Source: Alkalihalobacillus trypoxylicola
Lineage (GTDB): Bacteria; Bacillota; Bacilli; Bacillales; Bacillaceae_D
Assembly: GCF_001590785.1 (NCBI RefSeq)
Contig: NZ_LTAO01000012.1
Coordinates: forward strand, 248,001-312,000
DNA: 64,000 nucleotides
Direction of reading: 5' to 3'
Part shown: piece by piece, positions 26,346 to 35,086 of the stretch
Layout of the letters: each line of letters opens with the position of its first letter
Numbering within the stretch: position 1 is the stretch's first letter
The notes under the pieces: model-generated
Told to the model about the DNA's origin: nothing
Databases searched by the model: none
Seen by the model: only the letters and a program-made list of their open reading frames with translations
Position numbers and translations under genes: made by a program

Positions 26346-26924
26346 TTGGAACGAATTTCATGGAATCAATATTTTATGGCGCAAAGTAAATTATTATCAT
26401 TAAGAAGTACCTGTACTCGTTTAATGGTGGGAGCAACGATTGTTCGAGATAAAAGAATCATTGCAGGAGGCTATAATGGTTCTGTTACGGGCTCCGAGCA
26501 TTGTATAGATGATGGTTGCTATGTTGTGGATAATCACTGCATCAGAACCATTCACGCTGAAATAAACGCCCTCCTTCAATGCTCCAAATTTGGTGTTCGA
26601 ACCGATGGTGCAGAGATTTATATTACTCATTTTCCTTGTGTACATTGTACAAAGGCAATTATACAGGCTGGGATAAAAAAGGTTTATTATGCGGAGGATT
26701 ACAAAAATCATCCTTATGCAGAGGAACTTTTTTCACAGGCTGGAGTAGAGTTGATTCAAGTTGAGCTAGATGAAACGGTTTTAGATCGTGATTTTCAAAA
26801 AAAGCTTCAATTAACTACAGATTTGCTACATAAGCTTGAAGAGGCTGGAATTGAACAAAGTGAGTTAATGGACCTTATTGATCAGACTAGAGCTCTTTAT
26901 ACACCAAATCCTTCTCACTCATAA
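26346..26924 (+). CDS. comEB: dCMP deaminase ComEB
   Basis: Zinc deoxycytidylate deaminase supplying dUMP, 192 residues. It is encoded in the comE operon but is dispensable for transformation in B. subtilis. Zinc and proton-shuttle residues are in TIHAEINA and PCVHC. The TTG at 26346 matches the B. subtilis N-terminus MERISWNQYF and is 8 nt from AGAGGAG; the GTG at 26337 overlaps that site. ATP-cone-free, normal length. Confidence 0.93.
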   Translation: MERISWNQYFMAQSKLLSLRSTCTRLMVGATIVRDKRIIAGGYNGSVTGSEHCIDDGCYVVDNHCIRTIHAEINALLQCSKFGVRTDGAEIYITHFPCVHCTKAIIQAGIKKVYYAEDYKNHPYAEELFSQAGVELIQVELDETVLDRDFQKKLQLTTDLLHKLEEAGIEQSELMDLIDQTRALYTPNPSHS

Positions 26925-26935
26925 GGAGGTGTGTT

Positions 26936-29236
26936 TTGAATTCAATTATTATAGCTTGTATATGTTCAACAGTGCTCGGATTATTCTTGATAATCAAAGG
27001 TCCGAGCCTTCTTCTTTTATTTTGTTTTTTTCTCCTCGTCGTATACCTTCTTTTTTTGAAAAACCTTTCATATGTAAAGTGGATATATTCCTTGGCTTTT
27101 TTCCTAGTATTCATTGGTATTGCTTTTATACATGAGCAGACAAACGAGAGCATGTATAAGGAAGGTTTATTAGAAACGACTATTGTTCCTATCATGATAC
27201 CTAGATTAGATGGAGACCGGCTTTCAATGACCGTTCGAACTGAAGAGAACGAAAAGCTACAAGTAGTCAGCTATATAAAAGAACAGAAATATAAAGAGCA
27301 ACTTGAACAAATAAAACCCGGAGAGCGGTGTAGGGTCAAAGGGAATTTAGAAATCCCTTCTTCTGCTACAAACTTTTATGCTTTTGATTATGCTGAATTT
27401 CTTTATCAAAACAAAATACATTGGGTTTATAACATAGATGGTCCTATTAGCTGTAAGAATACGAATCCATCTCTTTACTATAGCTTTCAGCAATATAGAC
27501 AAAACCAAATGAAGAAACTAGAATCTCTTCATTTGGAAATGTCTAGTTTAATGATTGCGCTGTTATTTGGAGACCGTTTTTACTTTGAGACGGATGTCAT
27601 TAATGCTTACCAAAGGCTAGGGATTTTACATTTACTTGCTATTTCAGGGCTGCATGTCGGTATTATTGTTGCTGCGTTATTTTATTCTATGATTAGAATA
27701 GGTATTACGAGAGAAAGAGCACAAGAGCTGCTTTTAGTATTCCTTCCAATTTATGCTATTTTCGCTGGAGCTGCCCCACCTGTATTAAGAGCTACAGCCA
27801 TGACTTTTATAGCGATTTGCTTTTGGCGGTTTCAAAAGAAATTAGAGCCCCTTTTAAGTATTTCCATTGTCTTTTTTCTATATTTAATGCTCGATCCTTA
27901 TGCGATCTTTCAATTAGGGTTTCAGCTATCCTTTGCTATATCCTTCGGTCTTATTCTCTCCGCTACTTGGATACAAAGCTTTTCCACCCATTATTTTTAT
28001 CGATTAATAGTCGTATCTGCATTATGTCAGTTTCTTTCTTTTCCATTTATTGTGTATCATTTCTACGAGCAATCTTGGTTCCAGCTGCCTTTAAATCTTA
28101 TTTATATCCCTTTTATTAGTTTAATTGTTTTACCTTTTGTGTTAGCGAGTTATTTACTTTATTTAATTCTTCCAGTGATAACTTATCACCTCATTCATTT
28201 TATAGACCCTGTTATGTTGTTCATTCATCGATTTTTAATTTGGATAGAATCACAATTGAATGTATATATCTTATTTGGAAGGCCGTCTAGCTTCGTTCTA
28301 TTTGCTTTATGTACCATAATGATTTATACACTCGTGCTATTAGAAAGAAAGCCGCATTATTGGATACGAAAACTATTGGTTGTGTGGACTGTATTAATAA
28401 CGTTTCATTTCATTAACCCTTACTTACAAAGCCATGCAACGGTTACTATGATTGATGTTGGTCAGGGGGATAGCATTTTAATTGAATTTCCTTATCGTAA
28501 AGCTGTTTATTTAATTGATACAGGTGGAACGATATCTTTTCCTAAAGAGGAATGGCAAATTAGAAATTCTGCATTTGAAGTAGGGGAAGATATTCTGGTT
28601 CCTTTTTTAAAAGCAAAAGGAATTCGTAAGATTGATAAATTAATCTTGACGCATGGTGATTACGATCATGTAGGTGGAGTTGAAGGATTATTAAAACACA
28701 TAGCCGTTGATGAAATTATATATCCGGTAGGAGAATTAGATGAAGGTGAGATAAATTTATTTAAAATATGGAGTCAACATCAGTCAAACTTAACTTTTGT
28801 AAGAGAAGGGGATAAATGGAAAGAAGGGAATGCCTACTTTAAAGTACTGTCTCCATCTGGAGATGAGGAAGGTAGAAACGAGAGATCAATTGTCTTATAT
28901 TTGTACATGGAACGAATCTCGTTATTATTTATGGGTGATTTAGAAGAAGAGGGTGAACAAAAGGTGATCGAAAATTATCCTCAGTTAAAAGCGGATATTT
29001 TAAAAGTAGGTCATCACGGTAGTAAAACGTCAACCACGATCCCTTTTGTGAGCCAAATAGAACCAAGTCTAGCATTGATTTCTGCGGGAAGAAATAATCG
29101 TTTTGGCCATCCCTATCCTAAAGTGATTGAGACACTTGAAGAACATCAGGTTACTATATATCGAACCGATCAAGATGGTGCGGTAGAGATTAAATTAAAG
29201 CAAGGAAAGATCAATATAAATCAGATGATGCAATGA
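26936..29236 (+). CDS. comEC: competence DNA channel ComEC
   Basis: Polytopic membrane protein that passes single-stranded DNA into the cell. Length 766. N-terminal helices precede an OB-like region; the Competence domain follows with GILHLLAISGLHVGI and AGAAPPVLRA. A C-terminal metallo-beta-lactamase-like nuclease domain has IDVGQGDSILIE and THGDYDHVGG (about 572-581), then GHHGSKTS. It starts with TTG 26936 behind AAGGAGGTG, 11 nt after comEB. The presence of comEA and comEC supports competence potential. Confidence 0.95.
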   Translation: MNSIIIACICSTVLGLFLIIKGPSLLLLFCFFLLVVYLLFLKNLSYVKWIYSLAFFLVFIGIAFIHEQTNESMYKEGLLETTIVPIMIPRLDGDRLSMTVRTEENEKLQVVSYIKEQKYKEQLEQIKPGERCRVKGNLEIPSSATNFYAFDYAEFLYQNKIHWVYNIDGPISCKNTNPSLYYSFQQYRQNQMKKLESLHLEMSSLMIALLFGDRFYFETDVINAYQRLGILHLLAISGLHVGIIVAALFYSMIRIGITRERAQELLLVFLPIYAIFAGAAPPVLRATAMTFIAICFWRFQKKLEPLLSISIVFFLYLMLDPYAIFQLGFQLSFAISFGLILSATWIQSFSTHYFYRLIVVSALCQFLSFPFIVYHFYEQSWFQLPLNLIYIPFISLIVLPFVLASYLLYLILPVITYHLIHFIDPVMLFIHRFLIWIESQLNVYILFGRPSSFVLFALCTIMIYTLVLLERKPHYWIRKLLVVWTVLITFHFINPYLQSHATVTMIDVGQGDSILIEFPYRKAVYLIDTGGTISFPKEEWQIRNSAFEVGEDILVPFLKAKGIRKIDKLILTHGDYDHVGGVEGLLKHIAVDEIIYPVGELDEGEINLFKIWSQHQSNLTFVREGDKWKEGNAYFKVLSPSGDEEGRNERSIVLYLYMERISLLFMGDLEEEGEQKVIENYPQLKADILKVGHHGSKTSTTIPFVSQIEPSLALISAGRNNRFGHPYPKVIETLEEHQVTIYRTDQDGAVEIKLKQGKININQMMQ

Positions 29237-29246
29237 AAATATTAAG

Positions 29247-29295
29247 GCAAAAAAAGGACTTTCTATGCATGCGGCAAGAAGTCCTTTTTGCTTTT
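29247..29295 (+). terminator. terminator of comEC
   Basis: Arms GCAAAAAAAGGACTT and AAGTCCTTTTTGC with a loop of about 16 nt, followed by TTTT. It lies 10 bp past the comEC stop and can also serve yqzM on the other strand. Confidence 0.8.
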
Positions 29296-29312
29296 GGTTG
29301 AATATGTACCTT

Positions 29313-29450
29313 CTACAGATGGCTGAACACATCAACCGCTGATGCGACTACAAAAATAAGCGCAAAAAATACGAATGAAACAACGAAGCCTACACCAGAA
29401 TCTATAGCGTCATTGCGTTTCTCTTGAACATCTTCTTCAAAATGATTCAT
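29313..29450 (-). CDS. yqzM: YqzM-family small membrane protein
   Basis: 45-residue protein with an acidic N-terminus (MNHFEEDVQEKRNDA) and one hydrophobic segment at residues 20-41. It matches the YqzM family, which sits convergent to comEC in Bacillus. Function unknown. The ATG 29450 follows AAGGAGGGATACCAG; upstream in-frame ATGs lack a site. Confidence 0.85.
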   Translation of the reverse strand: MNHFEEDVQEKRNDAIDSGVGFVVSFVFFALIFVVASAVDVFSHL

Positions 29451-29639
29451 CTGGTATCCCTCCTTATTCAACTTTAAGTATACGTGATGATTCATGAAAA
29501 ATCTAGTTTGTTTGTGACGAGATTGTTAAGAAATATCATGTTTTATACGGGTTTTTCTCTGTTTATTGATCTATTCTTTATTTTCGGTTAAGGATCCTTT
29601 CTTATACCAGCTTTCTTCTACCTGTATTGTTAAGAGTTG

Positions 29640-29780
29640 TCACCTATAGTTTAAATTTGCATAGGATATCCTAACAGTATGAAATTGATTATCGTCGAAA
29701 AGAAGGATGCCTAGGTACTTCTCTTTTGACGTTTATCATAAATGGGGTTTAGCTTTTAGAGAGCTAAGCCCCTTCTCAAT
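29640..29780 (+). ncRNA. candidate structured transcript (two hairpins, terminator-like end)
   Basis: Gene-free DNA with two successive stem-loops. One pairs GTCGAAAAGAAG with CTTCTCTTTTGAC (29694-29730). The second pairs GGGGTTTAGCT with AGCTAAGCCCC (29744-29754 with 29762-29772) and is followed by a T-rich stretch. This is the layout of a small RNA with its terminator, but no convincing promoter was found. It could instead be a decayed element. The remaining DNA to 29859 shows nothing more. Confidence 0.3.
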
Positions 29781-29859
29781 TTTCTGACTTGATTTTTTGT
29801 TTCATTTATCTCCATAATTAGCTTGTACAATAAAGGGAAATTAAATAAGCTATTAATAT

Positions 29860-30502
29860 GAATCCATTTCATCATTCATATCTTATAATGAAAACCGAAC
29901 GATTTGTTTTTTGATTTTCACTTTAGGTAGATGCTTTCCCAAGGGCTTGTCTTCAGCTAACTCTGACTACGCAGAGCGTCGCCAGAGTGGATCTTCAGAC
30001 TGCGCTGATCCTTTGGGAGTCACTACCTATCGTTACAATCAACAAGTTAATGAACAAACATTCAAGACATCTTTATAACGAAAACCGAGCGATTAGGTTT
30101 TTGATTTTCACTTTAGGTAGATGCTTTCCCAAGGGCTTGTCTTCAGCTAACTCTGACTACGCAGAGCTAAGTCAGAGTGGATCTTCAGACTGCACTGATC
30201 CTTTGGGAGTCACTACCTACCGTTATAATCAACAAGTGAATTCAAAAACATTCAAGACATCTTTATAACGAAAACCGAACGATTTGTTTTTTGATTTTCA
30301 CTTTAGGTAGATGCTTTCCCAAGGGCTTGTCTTCAGCTAACTCTGACTACGCAGAGCTTCGCCAGAGTGGATCTTCAGACTGCGCTCTGATCCTTTGGGA
30401 GTCACTCCCTACCGTTATAATCAAGAAGTGAATTCGCTAATGTTTAAAACATATAAGAAACGTTCGGTTTTATTCGTTTATAGAGCCATTATGAAATTCA
30501 CT
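29860..30502 (+). repeat. tandem array: three cores of the 266-bp repeat, 190-bp period
   Basis: The left inverted terminus (from GAATCCATTTCATC) and the right terminus (ending GAAATTCACT) each occur once. The core occurs three times, with CTTTAGGTAGATGC at 29921, 30111 and 30301, exactly 190 bp apart each time. Total length is close to 266 plus twice 190. Copies differ at scattered bases in the loop (GCGTCGCC, GCTAAGTC, GCTTCGCC) and the third has two extra bases. Orientation is opposite to the copies at 2581 and 23903. No coding capacity is believed. Confidence 0.85.
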
Positions 30503-30567
30503 CAATATAAAATAAAGATGAATGAAACGAAAAATTTACGATACAGTCACTGAATTGGGGAATGAAT

Positions 30568-31581
30568 ATGAATTATTTATCACAGAAAAAAGCTATAAAA
30601 CAAGGGAAAATCGAATCTGTTTATTTTATACATGGTAATCAATCGTTTTTGATGGAGGATTTTTTGCAACAACTTATAAACTACGTACAAACGAAAGAAC
30701 AGCAACCAAACATCTTGAACTTTCCATTATCAGAAACCCCAATAGAGGTGATCGTGGAAGAAGCTGAAACGATGTCTTTTTTTGGAGGAAATAAAATAAT
30801 CGTAATTAAGGATTTTTACGCAGTCTCCAGTAAAAAAATCGACTCAAAATTCGATCATGATTTCAAACAATTGGAAAGATACTTAGAGAATCCAGCGCCA
30901 GAAACGATTCTTGTCATACTAGCTCCATATGAAAAGCTTGATGAAAGAAAAAAATTAACAAAGCTATTGAAAAAAACAACGGTTGTTGAAGCTAATACTT
31001 TCGATGAAAAAACATTAAAAGAATGGTTGATTACAGAAGCGAAAACACGAAATGTGACGCTCGAGATGAATGTAGCTGAACAAATGATGGAGAGAGTTGG
31101 TACTAATTTACTTTTGCTCACTCAGGAAATCGATAAGCTAGCACTATATGCGGGTGAAGGTGAAGAAATTACAGAAGATATGGTAAAGCTTCTTGTGTCG
31201 AGGACGTTAGAACAGGATATATTTGCTTTAATTGATTTAGCGATTACGAACCAGACGGAAAAAGCCCTTATCATATTTCATGATTTATTACGACAAAAAG
31301 AAGAGCCGTTAAAAATATTATCGCTTTTAACGAGGCAAATTCGAATCTATTATCAAGTGAAGGAGCTTTTAAAAAGAGGGTACTCACATAAGGAAATGGC
31401 ACAATTAGTCAAGCTCCATCCGTATGTAGTAAAATTAGCTAGTCAAAAAGTACATTTATTTGAAGAAGCCCAATTAAAACAGCTAATGAAAGAAGCGGCA
31501 GAATGTGATTATTCAATCAAAACCGGTAAAATTGAGAAAGCACTTGCCGTAGAATTGTATATTTTTAAATTAGCTCATTAA
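30568..31581 (+). CDS. holA: DNA polymerase III delta subunit
   Basis: Clamp-loader subunit that opens the beta clamp, 337 residues (B. subtilis YqeN 347). The family N-terminus VYFIHGNQSFLMEDF, the FFGGNKIIVIKDF segment and the C-terminal collar region with LLTRQIRIYYQVKELL are seen. Start ATG 30568 is 7 nt from GGGG; another ATG at 30562 is too close to it. Normally follows comEC; here it is pushed away by the repeat array. Confidence 0.93.
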   Translation: MNYLSQKKAIKQGKIESVYFIHGNQSFLMEDFLQQLINYVQTKEQQPNILNFPLSETPIEVIVEEAETMSFFGGNKIIVIKDFYAVSSKKIDSKFDHDFKQLERYLENPAPETILVILAPYEKLDERKKLTKLLKKTTVVEANTFDEKTLKEWLITEAKTRNVTLEMNVAEQMMERVGTNLLLLTQEIDKLALYAGEGEEITEDMVKLLVSRTLEQDIFALIDLAITNQTEKALIIFHDLLRQKEEPLKILSLLTRQIRIYYQVKELLKRGYSHKEMAQLVKLHPYVVKLASQKVHLFEEAQLKQLMKEAAECDYSIKTGKIEKALAVELYIFKLAH

Positions 31582-31584
31582 AAT

Positions 31585-31616
31585 AAAAAACGACTCGAAT
31601 ATTCGAGTCGTTTTTT
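31585..31616. terminator. bidirectional terminator between holA and rpsT
   Basis: Perfect 16-bp palindrome (AAAAAACGACTCGAAT with its complement), with A and T tracts suited to both strands, between convergent holA and rpsT. Confidence 0.9.
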
Positions 31617-31624
31617 ATATTCAA

Positions 31625-31891
31625 TTACGCAGTTAAACCGTTTAATTTCTTCGCAAGACGAGATTTTTGACGAGAAGCTGCATTTTTGTGAATAAGTCCT
31701 TTATCTGCTGCTTTATCAAGCTTCTTTGTAGCAGAAACAAAAGCAGTTTTTGCGTTTTCAGCATCTCCAGCTTCTACAACAGCTTCAAAGTTTTTAATCG
31801 CAGAGCGTAAAGCAGATTTAGTCGCGATGTTTTGTGCGCGTTTTTTATCATTTGTTTTTACACGCTTAATAGCTGATTTAATATTTGGCAT
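31625..31891 (-). CDS. rpsT: 30S ribosomal protein S20
   Basis: 88-residue basic helical protein that binds 16S r[18 protein letters not shown] at the start and [20 protein letters not shown] at the end are conserved. ATG 31891 has CAGGAGGTG upstream. Convergent to holA and divergent from gpr, the arrangement seen in B. subtilis. Confidence 0.96.
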   Translation of the reverse strand: MPNIKSAIKRVKTNDKKRAQNIATKSALRSAIKNFEAVVEAGDAENAKTAFVSATKKLDKAADKGLIHKNAASRQKSRLAKKLNGLTA

Positions 31892-32103
31892 ATCTTTCAC
31901 CTCCTGCATGTAACAGTAGCTGTTTTTGATCCATTTTAAATGGTTTCATTTCCTTTATTAAAGGCATGATACTATCACGAATATCATCAGTACAACAATC
32001 TGCATTCTATCAAAAACAGACGAGAATTGCAATAGAAGAATGAAAAGTAAAGTAGCAGGAAACGCTAATGATAGTGGATGAAAAGCTGTGAGGAGGAAGA
32101 AGA

Positions 32104-33240
32104 ATGTCTAATAATGACCATCTTAATTTAGAAAAATACCAACTTAGAACAGACTTAGCACTAGAAGCTCATCAAATTGCTCTAGAAGAAGAGGAGAAAA
32201 AGCAAGAGGTAGAACAAACCAAGCAAACGCCCTCTATAAATGGTGTACTGGTTAATGAACAAGAGGTAGATGGAATTTTAATTACAAGGGTCGAAATTAC
32301 GGAGCAAGGGGCCGAGCGATTAGGCAAAAAACCAGGTAAATATTTATCTTTTGAATCTCAGGCAATTAGAACACAGGATACTGAAAAACAGGATGTAATG
32401 GAAAAGGTATTTGCTGAGCATTTTCATCAATTTTTAGTCGAAGTCGGAATTCAAGAAACGGATTCTTGTTTGGTTGTTGGTTTAGGTAATTGGAATGTTA
32501 CACCTGATGCATTAGGCCCTATTGCTGTTGAGAATTTACTGATTACAAGACACTTATTTGAATTAGCTCCTGAGCAAGTCCAAGACGGATTTAGAGCTGT
32601 TAGTGCTTTATCGCCGGGTGTAATGGGGTTAACTGGAATTGAAACAAGTGATGTGATTTTTGGAATTATAGAAAAGACGAAGCCGGATTTTGTTATAGCC
32701 ATTGATGCACTTGCTTCACGGTCTATAGAACGAGTAAATGCGACGATTCAAATTTCAGATACAGGAATTCATCCTGGAAGTGGAGTAGGAAATAAGCGCA
32801 AAGACTTGAGTAAAGATACTTTAGGGATCCCTGTGATAGCAGTTGGAATTCCAACTGTTGTAGATGCAGTCTCGATAACGAGTGATACGATTGATTTTGT
32901 ACTAAAACACTTCGGGAAAGAAATGAAAGAAGGAAGAGCTCCATCTAGAGGTTTAGTACCTGCTGGGATGAGTTTTGGAGAGAAAAGAAAATTAACAGAT
33001 GACGATTTACCATCAGAAGAAAAAAGAGAGACCATTTTAGGAATCATTGGCAACTTAGAAGAAGATGAAAAAAGGCAGTTGATTCAAGAAGTACTAGCCC
33101 CTTTAGGTCACAATTTAATGGTCACACCTAAAGAAATTGATGTATTTATAGAGGATATGGCTAATGTTATTGCAGCAGGAATGAACGCAGCGCTACATAA
33201 AAACATTAATCAAGGTAACGCAGGGTTTTATACTCATTAA
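32104..33240 (+). CDS. gpr: germination protease GPR
   Basis: Spore protease that degrades small acid-soluble proteins at germination, made as a zymogen in the forespore. Length 378. The N-terminal propeptide of about 15 residues ends near [11 protein letters not shown], the expected processing region. The conserved core includes [16 protein letters not shown] and [12 protein letters not shown] 32104 follows GAGGAGGAAGA. The gpr-spoIIP-yqxA order is as in B. subtilis. Expected under forespore sigma factors; I could not place the promoter with confidence. Confidence 0.95.
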   Translation: MSNNDHLNLEKYQLRTDLALEAHQIALEEEEKKQEVEQTKQTPSINGVLVNEQEVDGILITRVEITEQGAERLGKKPGKYLSFESQAIRTQDTEKQDVMEKVFAEHFHQFLVEVGIQETDSCLVVGLGNWNVTPDALGPIAVENLLITRHLFELAPEQVQDGFRAVSALSPGVMGLTGIETSDVIFGIIEKTKPDFVIAIDALASRSIERVNATIQISDTGIHPGSGVGNKRKDLSKDTLGIPVIAVGIPTVVDAVSITSDTIDFVLKHFGKEMKEGRAPSRGLVPAGMSFGEKRKLTDDDLPSEEKRETILGIIGNLEEDEKRQLIQEVLAPLGHNLMVTPKEIDVFIEDMANVIAAGMNAALHKNINQGNAGFYTH

Positions 33241-33247
33241 GAAGACA

Positions 33248-33280
33248 GGTTCAAGTAACTACGGTTGCTTGGCCTTTTTT
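33248..33280 (+). terminator. terminator after gpr
   Basis: Stem CAAGTAAC (33252-33259) with GTTGCTTG (33264-33271), extended by outer GG/CC pairs and followed by six T. Confidence 0.75.
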
Positions 33281-33406
33281 AGTTTGAAGTATTTATATGA
33301 TAAAAACCGAAATCATTGGTTCTAACTGTGTTTTCACATCATATTCTTTTAATAGTACAAGCCTTTGGCTTTATTTCAAAGGCTAGGGATTGGAAAGGGT
33401 GTAACC

Positions 33407-34561
33407 ATGAAGCGTAGACCAATTGGAATCTATAGTAAACCCAATACGAGTGTGAAAAAAATAGTAGCCTTTATGATTATAGGTTTAATAGGGCTCTTTA
33501 TTATAACAGGAATGCTAACATCCGTTGCTCCCGATCAAGCCCTTAAATCTTCGTCACTATATAAATGGTCCAATGACATGACAGGAGCCCATTTTTTGCA
33601 ACTAATGGGAATGGAAAATCAGTATTTTGCTTCTGTGCTTCCAGAAGGAAGTGAAACCGTACAAGTTGGACAAGCATTTTTTGAATTAGTGACGAATATT
33701 AAACCAAATGATCCTCGAAGCTTACTAGGTAGAGAGCTACCTGGTTTGAGTTACTATGGCGGAGAAGTTATTATTGCCAGAGATGGGACAAACTATACGG
33801 ACGTTATCAGTGAATCTGCTCCCCCATTAGAAGTGATTTTAGCGGAGAGGGAAGCAACTAAAGAAGGCTTAGCAAAGCTTGAGGAATTAGAGAAAGAAAA
33901 AGAGGAAAGAGAAAGTCGAACACCTGAGGATAAAAAGTCCGTTTATATTATTAACGCTCACAATCACGAATCCTATCTTCCGGAGTTAGAAACAAATGTA
34001 CCGAATGAGGCGAATCATTCCAAAGTTAATGTTACTTTAGTGAGCGAAAAAATGGCTGGGGAACTTGAGGACCGTGGAATTGGAACAATTGTTGAGGAAA
34101 GGGATGTTCAGCGACTAGTAAAAGAAAGAGGCTGGAAGTATAACCGTTCTTATGTGGCATCTCGTGAGTATATAACAGAAACACTTGATCAAGAGGAAGA
34201 AATTCAATATGTAATCGATATCCATCGTGATAGTGCAAGAAGAGACAAAACGGCTGTGACGATTAATGGTGAAGAATATGCGAAAATTATGTTTGTTGTA
34301 GGTGGGAACCATCCAGATTTCGAAAGTAGCCTAGAGCTTGCTAAGAAAATTGAACAAATGCTAGAAGATCAATACCCAGGAATAAGTCGAGGAGTTATCT
34401 TACGAGAGGGTCCTGAAACAAACGGAATTTTTAATCAGGATTTGCCTGTTGACTCATTATTGCTTGAAATGGGTGGAATTGATAATAGTTTAGATGAAGT
34501 ATATCGAAGCACAGAAGCCATTTCGAAGGTATTTTCTGAATTCTTTTTTGAACAACAGTAG
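33407..34561 (+). CDS. spoIIP: stage II sporulation protein P
   Basis: Peptidoglycan amidase/endopeptidase of the SpoIID-SpoIIM-SpoIIP engulfment machine in the mother cell. Length 384. A membrane anchor covers residues 19-40. The catalytic domain contains IINAHNHESYLPEL (about 180-193), VIDIHRDS and a final LLEMGGIDN. ATG 33407 is preceded by GGAAAGGGTG; an in-frame start at 33365 has no site. It follows gpr after a terminator, so it has its own promoter, by family knowledge a SigE one. Confidence 0.95.
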   Translation: MKRRPIGIYSKPNTSVKKIVAFMIIGLIGLFIITGMLTSVAPDQALKSSSLYKWSNDMTGAHFLQLMGMENQYFASVLPEGSETVQVGQAFFELVTNIKPNDPRSLLGRELPGLSYYGGEVIIARDGTNYTDVISESAPPLEVILAEREATKEGLAKLEELEKEKEERESRTPEDKKSVYIINAHNHESYLPELETNVPNEANHSKVNVTLVSEKMAGELEDRGIGTIVEERDVQRLVKERGWKYNRSYVASREYITETLDQEEEIQYVIDIHRDSARRDKTAVTINGEEYAKIMFVVGGNHPDFESSLELAKKIEQMLEDQYPGISRGVILREGPETNGIFNQDLPVDSLLLEMGGIDNSLDEVYRSTEAISKVFSEFFFEQQ

Positions 34562-34579
34562 ACGTAATGGAGGGGCTTT

Positions 34580-34942
34580 ATGAAAAAGATGATGGTGGTC
34601 GTCGCATTAACTGCTCTTACCTTACTATTAGGTGCTTTATCAATGGCTCAATATATGAATGAAAAAGCAGAGCTCTCTGTTCCTGTACCTCTAGAATGGT
34701 CAACGAAAGAGCAGGCTTTAGAAGTAGAAGAAAAAGAGAAGGATAAAAGTCAAGGGATTCCGCCAACTCAAGATTTGATTGCTAAGAAAAAACAGACAGA
34801 GGAAATCGGATATTACAATTTTTTTTCAGATATTGGTGGTCAGCTATCAGAAAGCTTTAATACGATTAGTCGAAGCTTCTTGGCTAGTATTATGTCTTTT
34901 TTTGAAGAGGTATTAAATGCAGAAAAAAATAACGAGTCTTAA
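34580..34942 (+). CDS. yqxA: YqxA-family protein (DUF3679)
   Basis: 120-residue protein of unknown role, always downstream of spoIIP in Bacillus. It has one N-terminal hydrophobic segment (residues 5-22, KMMVVVALTALTLLLGAL) that may be a signal or anchor. A Lys/Glu-rich middle and a C-terminal FSDIGGQLSESFNTISRSFLASIMSFFE follow. ATG 34580 has TGGAGGGG upstream and lies 18 bp after spoIIP, so they are likely cotranscribed. Confidence 0.85.
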   Translation: MKKMMVVVALTALTLLLGALSMAQYMNEKAELSVPVPLEWSTKEQALEVEEKEKDKSQGIPPTQDLIAKKKQTEEIGYYNFFSDIGGQLSESFNTISRSFLASIMSFFEEVLNAEKNNES

Positions 34943-35016
34943 ATTTAGGAATAGATATTAACTCTACTTTGATGATGGGCTATTGCTTATTTAGAACATA
35001 CGATTGAAACAAAAGA

Positions 35017-35045
35017 TTGAACAGTACTTCATCGCTTGCTATAAT
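35017..35045 (+). promoter_or_regulatory. SigA-type promoter of lepA
   Basis: TTGAAC (35017-35022), a 17-bp spacer, and a perfect TATAAT (35040-35045). It lies 42 bp before the lepA start. Confidence 0.7.
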
Positions 35046-35086
35046 GAGGAATAGTTTATGCTGTACGTATATTAGGAGTGACGTGA

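Noticed and set aside
26878-27195. Open frames on both strands across the comEB-comEC junction
   Set aside because: The junction is the normal tight comEB-comEC boundary; these frames are shadows without ribosome sites.
29860-30502. Tandem repeats considered as a CRISPR array
   Set aside because: Units are 190 bp, nearly identical along their whole length, with no short direct repeats separated by unique spacers and no cas genes nearby.
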